64,000 nt of DNA from CAYTZH01 sp964442285 (GTDB lineage: Bacteria > Myxococcota_A > UBA9160 > JAFDET01), in NCBI GenBank assembly GCA_964442285.1, contig CAYTZH010000010.1:61994-125993 (forward strand), given 5' to 3'. Position 1 is the stretch's first letter; each line of letters starts with the position of its first letter. Positions 55,084-64,000 of the stretch are shown one piece after another. Below the pieces are notes generated by a model. The model saw nothing but the letters and a program-made list of their open reading frames with translations, ran no database searches and was not told the origin of the DNA. A program made the translations under genes and the position numbers.

Positions 55084-56571
55084 TTGCCGCCCGCACGTCG
55101 ACTCGCCTTCTGCCTGGCCCTGGCTCTCGGCCTCTCGGCCTGCCACGACACCCACTTCGAGTCGCGCTCCCGGCCCGGCCAGATCGAGCTCTACGACGAC
55201 CTGTTCGCCCTGGCCCTGCCGACGCCCGAGAACGCGGTCGCCGTGGGCTATCGGGGCGCCGTGTACGTGACCGCCGACGGCGGGGCGACCTGGGCGGACC
55301 GCTCCCCGGACACCGACCTGCTCCTCTACGACGTGGGCATGTCCGACCCCCGGCGCGGCTGGGCGGTGGGGCAGCTCGGCCTGGTGCTGCGCACCGAGGA
55401 CGGGGGCCAGAACTGGGCGAAGCAGCCCACCACCAAGGAGGAGCAGGGCGTCCACCTGTTCTCGCTCCAGGTCCGGGACGCGAACACCGCGCTGGCGGTC
55501 GGGGCGTGGGGGACCCGGCTCCACACCGACGACGGGGGCCGCAGCTGGCAGGACGAGTCCCTGGTGATCACCACGACCCATCCGCAGTACGTCTGGCTCT
55601 CGCCGCCCGAGCAGGAGCGGGTGCGGCGCGGGGACAAGGTGTTCGAGGACGTCACCCTGAACGACGTCTACTGCCGGCCCCTGCCGAGCCAGCGCTGCTG
55701 GATCGTCGGCGAGTTCGGCTACATCTTCTACTCCCAGGACGCGGGCCGGAACTGGGAGCGCGCCCAGATCGTCGGCACCGGCAAGGTCGATCCGGTGGTC
55801 TTCGAGTACGACGGCATCGAGATGGGGGACGAGGACACCGAGCGCATCCAGGCCTTCGTGGAGTCGATCCTCTCCCAGGAGCACCTCAACCTGCAGATCG
55901 AGGCGTTCGCCAGCCCGCGGGAGATCCAGGACTTCGGCCGCGGGGACGATCCCACCACGCTCTTCGACGTGCTCGACGCCCGCGCCCTCTCGGTGCGGGG
56001 GGTCGTCGAGGAGACGGGCATCCTCTCCGACCGCCTGCGCATGCGGGGGACCCCGCCCTGGGACTACGAGGACTTCCTGGCGGACGACCCCGGCTTCCTC
56101 GAGCGCTATCTCGAGAGCCAGACGGCCGAGAGCCCCCTGGTGCGGGTCACCGTCGCCCAGAACCCCTACCTGTTCCGGGTGCGTTTCGCCGACGACCAGA
56201 ACGGCATCATCACCGGTCTCGGCGGCGTGGTCCTCACCAGCGACGACGGCGGCGTCACCTGGCGCTACGGCCAGAGCGGCATCAAGCAGGCCCTGTTCGC
56301 GGTGGCGCCGCGGGGCCCCCGGGCCATCGCGGTCGGCGAGAAGGGCCTGGTGCGAGAGTCCCAGGACGGGGGACGGACCTGGGCCGGACCCTCCGCCGAC
56401 ACCTTCCCCGAGGTCTTCACCTTCATGCGCGACGTCGTCTGGGCCGACGACGGCCAGGTGGGCATGATCGCGGGCCAGCGGGGCCTGGTGCTGCGCACCG
56501 AGGACGGGGGCCGCAGCTGGAAGAAGGTGCTGCCGCCCGAGAGGGACGTGGAGGTCGCCTCCACGCACTAG
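55084..56571 (+). CDS. YCF48-like beta-propeller lipoprotein
   Basis: 495 aa. A TTG start at 55084 is favoured: GGAGG lies 8 bases upstream and the product then begins with a clean lipoprotein signal ending LGLSAC (Cys20). Repeats of the sialidase/YCF48 type recur (VTADGGATW, LRTEDGGQNW, LHTDDGGRSW, SQDAGRNW, TSDDGGVTW, LRTEDGGRSW), making a beta-propeller. An insertion of about 130 residues breaks the repeats in the middle. It probably acts as an assembly or accessory factor with the DUF1329 protein 79 bp upstream. Confidence 0.88.
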   Translation: MPPARRLAFCLALALGLSACHDTHFESRSRPGQIELYDDLFALALPTPENAVAVGYRGAVYVTADGGATWADRSPDTDLLLYDVGMSDPRRGWAVGQLGLVLRTEDGGQNWAKQPTTKEEQGVHLFSLQVRDANTALAVGAWGTRLHTDDGGRSWQDESLVITTTHPQYVWLSPPEQERVRRGDKVFEDVTLNDVYCRPLPSQRCWIVGEFGYIFYSQDAGRNWERAQIVGTGKVDPVVFEYDGIEMGDEDTERIQAFVESILSQEHLNLQIEAFASPREIQDFGRGDDPTTLFDVLDARALSVRGVVEETGILSDRLRMRGTPPWDYEDFLADDPGFLERYLESQTAESPLVRVTVAQNPYLFRVRFADDQNGIITGLGGVVLTSDDGGVTWRYGQSGIKQALFAVAPRGPRAIAVGEKGLVRESQDGGRTWAGPSADTFPEVFTFMRDVVWADDGQVGMIAGQRGLVLRTEDGGRSWKKVLPPERDVEVASTH

Positions 56572-56600
56572 GAGGGCGGCCTCGCGGGGCCGTCCGCTCC

Positions 56601-58223
56601 TCAGCCTCGCCCGCGGAGCTCCACCCTCCGGATCTTGCCGCTGACGGTCTTCGGCAGCTCGTCCACGAACTCGACCACGCGGGGGTACTTGTAGGGCGCG
56701 GTCACCGCCTTCACGTGCTCCTGGAGGCGACGCACCATGGCGTCGTCCCGATCGGCGCCCGTGCGCAGCACCACGAAGGCCTTCACCACCGAGCCCCGCG
56801 TGGCGTCCGGGGCCGCCACGGCCGCCGCTTCGAGCACCTCCGGGTGCTCGAGGAGGGCGCTCTCGACCTCGAAGGGGCCGATGCGGTAGCCGGCCGAGAT
56901 GATCACGTCGTCGGCCCGGCCCACGAACCAGAAGTAGCCGTCCCCGTCCACGGAGGCCCGGTCGCCCGTGACGTACCAGGAGCCCCGGCGGCAGCGAGCC
57001 GTGGCCTCGGGATCCTTCCAGTAGCCGGCGAAGAGGCTCGGCGGTCCCCGGCGCACCGCCACGTCGCCCACCTCCCCGGGCGGCAGCGGCTGGCCCGCCT
57101 CGTCGATCACCGCCACCTCGTGGCCCGGCATGGGCAGGCCCATGGAGCCCGGCCGGAGCGGGACCCCCGGGAAGTTGCCGACGAGCAGGATGGTCTCCGT
57201 CTGCCCGTAGCCGTCCCGGATGGGGAGGTCGGTGGCGTCGCGCCAGGCCCGGATCACCTCCGGGTTCAGGGGCTCTCCCGCGGAGACCACCTCCCGCAGC
57301 CCCGGGAAGCGGCGCCGGGACAGGTCCTGCTTCACCAGCAGGCGGAACTCGGTGGGGGGCGCACAGAACACCTGGGGTGCGAACGACTCGAGCAGGTCGA
57401 GCTGGCGCGACGGCTCGAAGCGCCCCTCGTAGAGGCACACCTCGGCCCCGAGACTCCAGGGGCCGAACAGCACGCCGTAGGCGGCCTTGGCCCAGCCCGT
57501 GTCGCTCGTGGTCCAGAGCCGGTCGCCCTCGCGGAGGCCGTGCCAGAACTGGGCGGTGTAGCGATGGGCGAACGTGTAGGCGTGGTGGTGGAGGACGGCC
57601 TTCGGCGGCCCGGTGGTGCCGGACGTGTAGTAGACCAGGGCCGGGTCGGCCGCGCGGGTAGGACACCCTTCCGTGTCGGGGGAGGCCGCGGCGAGCAGGG
57701 CGTCGGCGTCCAGCCAGCCCGCCCGCGGGGCGGAGGCGCCCTCCGGGACGACGATGAAGTGGCGCACGTGGGCCGCGAGCGCCGCCCGCTCCGCGTCCAC
57801 CATCGCGACCCGTTCGGGGTCGGTCACGAGCGCCGCGGCGCCGCTGTGGGCCACGCGGTAGACGAGATCCTTGGGCCGGAGCAGGGTGGAGCAGGGGATC
57901 ACGAGGGCACCCGCCTTCAGGCCGCCGAGGACCCAGAGGGGCCAGGCGGGGCTGCGTCCCAGCATCACGAGCAGGGGATCCCCGGGTTCGACGCCCAGGG
58001 ACGCCAGGGCGCCCGCGGCCCGCGCCGCGGCCCGGCTCACGTCCGCGAAGGAGAGGCGCCGCTCCTCGCCCGCCGCGCTGCGCCAGCGCAGGGCCGGTCT
58101 CGTCGGATCGGCTGCCCAGCGGTCGACCACGTCGCGGGTGAAGTTGAAGGCCTCCGGCACCTGCCAGCGGAAGTCGGCCCGAAGCTGGCGGCTCGCGGCC
58201 AGGGGGCCGGACGGATCGGACAT
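56601..58223 (-). CDS. Acyl-CoA synthetase (AMP-binding, medium-chain type)
   Basis: 540 aa. ANL-family motifs: YYTSGTTGPPKAVLH (P-loop), DGYGQTE, YVTGDRASVDGDGYFWFVGRADDVI and the catalytic Lys in LPKTVSGKIRR. Overall layout with FNFTRDVVDRWA near the N-terminus is like ACSM medium-chain acyl-CoA synthetases. It activates a fatty or aromatic acid to its CoA thioester. It is convergent with the YCF48-like gene (29 bp apart) and divergent from the REC-GGDEF gene. With the DUF1329/YCF48 pair it could belong to a hydrophobic-substrate uptake and activation route (inference). Confidence 0.9.
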   Translation of the reverse strand: MSDPSGPLAASRQLRADFRWQVPEAFNFTRDVVDRWAADPTRPALRWRSAAGEERRLSFADVSRAAARAAGALASLGVEPGDPLLVMLGRSPAWPLWVLGGLKAGALVIPCSTLLRPKDLVYRVAHSGAAALVTDPERVAMVDAERAALAAHVRHFIVVPEGASAPRAGWLDADALLAAASPDTEGCPTRAADPALVYYTSGTTGPPKAVLHHHAYTFAHRYTAQFWHGLREGDRLWTTSDTGWAKAAYGVLFGPWSLGAEVCLYEGRFEPSRQLDLLESFAPQVFCAPPTEFRLLVKQDLSRRRFPGLREVVSAGEPLNPEVIRAWRDATDLPIRDGYGQTETILLVGNFPGVPLRPGSMGLPMPGHEVAVIDEAGQPLPPGEVGDVAVRRGPPSLFAGYWKDPEATARCRRGSWYVTGDRASVDGDGYFWFVGRADDVIISAGYRIGPFEVESALLEHPEVLEAAAVAAPDATRGSVVKAFVVLRTGADRDDAMVRRLQEHVKAVTAPYKYPRVVEFVDELPKTVSGKIRRVELRGRG

Positions 58224-58422
58224 GGCTCGTTCTCCGGGCCCTCCCCGGGGACTCCCCGAGGGGTGGGCGCGTGGGGTGATGCCGTATCATGCCGCCTGGG
58301 TGGAACGGCTCAACTGTCCGTCCGGATCCGCCGATCTCCCTGTCCGGGGACCCATACCCGGGCGGGAGCCGGGCGGGGGGAAGGCCGCCCCCCAAACTGC
58401 GGCGCAGGGCGAGGAGGGGACG

Positions 58423-59814
58423 ATGCGGGGAGAGACCCGTCCCCGGGTGATCGTCGTCGACGACAGTCGCTTCGACCGCGAGCTCGCCGCCAGTGCGCTC
58501 GCCCCCCACGCGCGCGTGGAGGTCTGCGCGGGCGCCGAGCGGGCCCTGGCCACCCTGGCCCACCAGCCCGCCGACCTCGTGGTCTCCGATCTCAACATGC
58601 CGGAGGTGGACGGCCTCACCCTCATGGAGCGGGTGCGGCGGGACCACCCCGGCACCGAGTTCATCGTGCTGACGGGGCATGCCTCCGTGGAGAGCGCCGT
58701 CGCCGCGCTCCGCATGGGGGCGGCGGACTATCTGCGCAAGCCCATCGACCCCGACGAGCTGGTGCTCGTGGTCCAGCGCACCCTCGAACGCCGGGCCCTC
58801 GTCGAGGAGAACACCCGGCTGCGGGACATGCTCCAGACCGTCGATGCCTGCCGCGCCCTGGCGACCTGCCTCGAGCCGGGCGAGGTCTACGCGGTCTCCC
58901 TCGACCTGCTGCTGAAGGTCCTCGGCCGGGCCCGCGGGCTGGCCCTGTTCGGCCGCGCCTCCATCGCGCTCTCCGACGCCCTGGTGACGCGGGGGTTCAG
59001 CGAGGCGGAGGAGTCGCGCCTCCACCACCTGCTCCTGGACGAGAAGCAGGCGGAGCTCGAGAGCCACGCCGGCGTGCGCGTCCTCTCGCGGACGCCGCTC
59101 CACCCGGCGCTGCGTGAAGCCGGGGTCCCCGTGGAGACCCTGCTCGAGGTCCCCATCCACGGAGACGAGAGCGAGTCGGGGCGGCTTTGGATCTTCGAGG
59201 ATGGGCAGCCCTTCGAGGAGGTCGATCTGGAGCGCGCCCGGATGATCGCCGGCCACGCCCGGCTCTCGCTCCGCAACGCCGAGCAGTACAACCGCGCCAA
59301 GGAACGCGCCTTCATCGACGACGTCACCGAGCTCTACAACGTCCGCTACCTGCTGCTGTCCGCCGACCACGAGATCCGTCGAGCGGAGCGCTACGGCGCC
59401 GCGCTCTCGGTGCTCTTCCTCGACCTCGACCGCTTCAAGCTGGTCAACGATCGCTACGGCCACCTGGTGGGCTCCCGCGCGCTGCGCCAGCTGGGCCAGG
59501 TGCTGGCGAGCTGTGTCCGGCAGGTGGATACGCTCGCCCGCTACGGCGGCGACGAGTTCACCCTGCTGCTGGTGGACACGGGCCTCGACGACGCGCTCCA
59601 GGTGGCCGAGCGCATCCGCGCCACGGTGGCGGAGACCTGGTTCGAGGGCGGCCGCGGCGAGACCATGCAGCTCTCGGTCAGCGTGGGGGTCGCCACCTAC
59701 CCGGCCCACGGCAGCACCCGCGAGGAGCTGCTGGACCTGGCCGACAAGGCCATGTACCGGGCCAAGTCCGCCGGGCGCAATCGCGTCTGCACCGCCTCCG
59801 AGCTGGTAGACTGA
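58423..59814 (+). CDS. Response regulator with GGDEF domain (diguanylate cyclase)
   Basis: 463 aa. Receiver 1-120 with Asp56 in VSDLNMPEVDG and Lys107. A middle region (about 130-290) is GAF-like. The C-terminal cyclase domain has DDVTELYNVRYL, FLDLDRFKLVNDRYGH, the intact GGDEF at 375-379 and an inhibitory RxxD site (RQVD, 366-369) five residues before it. It should make cyclic di-GMP upon phosphorylation and be product-inhibited. Cyclic di-GMP commonly controls EPS, a plausible link to the polysaccharide locus. ATG has GAGGAGGGGACG upstream. No cognate kinase is adjacent. Confidence 0.92.
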   Translation: MRGETRPRVIVVDDSRFDRELAASALAPHARVEVCAGAERALATLAHQPADLVVSDLNMPEVDGLTLMERVRRDHPGTEFIVLTGHASVESAVAALRMGAADYLRKPIDPDELVLVVQRTLERRALVEENTRLRDMLQTVDACRALATCLEPGEVYAVSLDLLLKVLGRARGLALFGRASIALSDALVTRGFSEAEESRLHHLLLDEKQAELESHAGVRVLSRTPLHPALREAGVPVETLLEVPIHGDESESGRLWIFEDGQPFEEVDLERARMIAGHARLSLRNAEQYNRAKERAFIDDVTELYNVRYLLLSADHEIRRAERYGAALSVLFLDLDRFKLVNDRYGHLVGSRALRQLGQVLASCVRQVDTLARYGGDEFTLLLVDTGLDDALQVAERIRATVAETWFEGGRGETMQLSVSVGVATYPAHGSTREELLDLADKAMYRAKSAGRNRVCTASELVD

Positions 59815-59848
59815 CGAGCGCCGGAGGGGCGCGTCGCCCGGCGTCGCC

Positions 59849-59889
59849 GCCCGGGCGCGTCGCCCGACCGCGCTGCCCGGGCGCGTCGC
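59849..59889. repeat. 15-bp direct repeats upstream of aspS
   Basis: GCCCGGGCGCGTCGC occurs at 59849-59863 and 59875-59889, 26 bp apart, with related GCGCGTCGCCCGG at about 59830-59842. They fill the spacer between the GGDEF gene and aspS. Meaning unknown. Confidence 0.7.
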
Positions 59890-59919
59890 TTGGCGGCGCC
59901 GTCCGTTGTCTGCTACCCA
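59890..59919 (+). promoter_or_regulatory. Candidate promoter of aspS
   Basis: TTGGCG, 18 bp, TACCCA, giving a start near 59927 and a leader of roughly 20 bases. Same spacing and form as the boxes before argG and icd. Confidence 0.4.
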
Positions 59920-59945
59920 CGCCGCGGTTTTCGTTGGGGTTTCTC

Positions 59946-61789
<1,844 letters not shown>

Positions 61790-61793
<4 letters not shown>

Positions 61794-62086
61794 GCCGGAT
61801 CCAGCGCGCCGTGGCGGTGCTGCTGGCTTCTTCGGCGCTGGGGGCCACGACGCCGTCGGCCGAGGAGGCGCGGGTCCATGTGGTGCGGCCGGGCGAGACG
61901 CTCTGGAGCATCGCGGCCGACGTCATCGGCGATGCGAGCCTCTGGCCGGCGCTCTACCGCGCCAACCGCGACCAGATCGCCGAGCCCAGCCTGCTGCACC
62001 CCGGGCAGCGGCTGGCGATTCCGACCATCGACCCCGCCGAGCGCGAGGCCGTCCGCCGCGAGGCCCGCGGCCTGCTGGAGAAATGA
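61790..62086 (+). CDS. Small secreted LysM protein
   Basis: 98 aa. A signal peptide (about 1-25, AVAVLLASSALGATTPSAEE) precedes one LysM domain (HVVRPGETLWSIAADVIGDASLWPALYRANRDQI ... LLHPGQRLAIP) and a short basic-acidic tail. The pattern resembles the LysM of the gap-containing gene at 35775. It binds peptidoglycan in the periplasm. GTG overlaps the aspS stop, an unusual coupling of a tRNA synthetase with a cell-wall protein. Function unknown. Confidence 0.85.
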
Positions 62087-62112
62087 CCCGGGCGGGGCCC
62101 CGCGGCCCCGCG

Positions 62113-62142
62113 TTGGCGAGGCCCAGGCGAATCCGATAAACA
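62113..62142 (+). promoter_or_regulatory. Candidate promoter of icd, near-leaderless
   Basis: TTGGCG, 18 bp, TAAACA. The predicted start lies only about 4 bases before the icd ATG at 62153, and no Shine-Dalgarno is visible between, so the transcript could be nearly leaderless. Confidence 0.35.
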
Positions 62143-62152
62143 CGCGGGCGCC

Positions 62153-63406
<1,254 letters not shown>

Positions 63407-63417
63407 GGAGACCCCAC

Positions 63418-64000
63418 ATGCCCCCCCGACCGAAGATCGCCTTGATCGGCAGCGGCAACATCGGCGGTGTGCTGGCCCAGGAGGCCGCCTACCGCGAGCT
63501 CGGCGACGTCATCCTGTTCGACGTCGTGGAGGGCATGCCCCAGGGCAAGGCCCTCGACATGGCCGAGGGGGCCCCGGTCCTGGGCGCCGACGCCAGCATC
63601 ACCGGCACCAACGACTACCGTGGGATCGCCGGCGCGGACGTGGTGATCATCACCGCCGGTCTGGCGCGCAAGCCCGGCATGTCCCGCGACGATCTGCTGA
63701 ACACCAACCTGTCCATCATGAAGCAGGTGGCGGCGGGCGTGCGCGACAACGCCCCGGACGCCTTCGTGATCGTGATCTCCAATCCCCTCGATGCCATGGT
63801 CTACACCTTCAAGGAGATCTCCGGCTTCCCGAAGAGCCGGGTGGTGGGCATGGCCGGCATCCTCGACTCGGCGCGCTTCCGCGCCTTCGTGGCCTGGGAG
63901 CTGGGCGTCTCGGTGGAGGACGTGACCGCCCTGGTGCTGGGCGGTCACGGCGACACCATGGTCCCCCTGATCCGCTACTGCACCGTGGCCGGCATCCCGG
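63418..64000 (+). CDS. mdh: Malate dehydrogenase (LDH-like type), 3' end outside window
   Basis: The first 194 residues are present. LIGSGNIGGVLA binds NAD, ARKPGMSRDDLL holds the substrate-loop Arg typical of malate (not lactate) specificity, VISNPLDAMVY and GMAGILDSARFR follow, and GGHGDTMVPL carries the catalytic His. It interconverts malate and oxaloacetate. ATG with GAGGAGACCCCAC upstream; co-transcribed with icd. Incomplete because the window ends. Confidence 0.95.
   Translation, partial: MPPRPKIALIGSGNIGGVLAQEAAYRELGDVILFDVVEGMPQGKALDMAEGAPVLGADASITGTNDYRGIAGADVVIITAGLARKPGMSRDDLLNTNLSIMKQVAAGVRDNAPDAFVIVISNPLDAMVYTFKEISGFPKSRVVGMAGILDSARFRAFVAWELGVSVEDVTALVLGGHGDTMVPLIRYCTVAGIP

Noticed and set aside
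54943..59709. A 1588-codon open frame on the minus strand opposite several genes
   Set aside because: It covers the complement of YCF48-like and GGDEF genes and only the stretch of another frame near the acyl-CoA synthetase; the residues are low-complexity Arg/Gly/Pro/His with no motifs. GC-rich shadow.

Overview
This is one scaffold piece (with a 100-N gap) from a very GC-rich bacterium, densely coded with mostly GTGA/ATGA stop-start overlaps. The order dprA-trmFO-xerC-hslV-hslU-...-argB-argF with argG nearby, two NtrC-type sigma-54 activators, an exosortase/EPS locus of the XrtA type and the many TPR/DnaJ/REC proteins fit a deltaproteobacterial-grade organism (Myxococcota, Desulfobacterota or a relative). 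That placement is inference; there is no rRNA or other decisive marker. The exact 55-base duplication at the gap suggests a short-read, probably metagenomic, assembly.

Region 1 (1-16408) is an envelope-modification locus. A LarA-like gene (minus strand) faces an ATP-grasp ligase plus polysaccharide deacetylase pair (plus strand). A ten-gene minus-strand run then goes, in transcription order, wecB, a small membrane protein, a carbamoyltransferase, a DUF5989 protein, exosortase, EpsI, a DUF362 protein, a fused dehydrogenase/oxidoreductase, a PaaK/CapK-like adenylating enzyme and a TPR/deacetylase-like chimera.

Region 2 (16409-37297) is the polysaccharide assembly and regulation locus. A 377-bp divergent spacer carries a good -24/-12 (sigma-54) element on each strand, one toward wecB and one toward a PrsR-like sigma-54 activator. 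Then come an export lipoprotein, an outer-membrane beta-barrel, a chain-length protein, an XrtA-type ATPase, a CpsD-like tyrosine kinase, a WecA-like initiating transferase, Gmd, an epimerase, Ugd and ManC, followed by a Crp/Fnr regulator, a second NtrB/NtrC-type pair, a PrsT-like TPR lipoprotein and a LysM protein interrupted by the gap. No ordinary glycosyltransferase, flippase, polymerase or PEP-CTERM substrate is seen in the window, so the locus is incomplete here or split.

Region 3 (37507-51922) is housekeeping: dprA, trmFO, xerC, hslVU, a REC-GAF-GAF regulator, argB and argF, then a cassette of J-domain/TPR protein, lidless Hsp70, TPR protein and PAS/degenerate kinase, then argG.

Region 4 (51885-64000) has a UbiB/ABC1-type kinase, a DUF1329 protein and YCF48-like lipoprotein pair behind a consensus-like promoter, an acyl-CoA synthetase, a REC-GGDEF protein, aspS with a small overlapping LysM gene, icd and the 5' part of mdh. 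No tRNA, rRNA, insertion sequence or CRISPR array was recognised.
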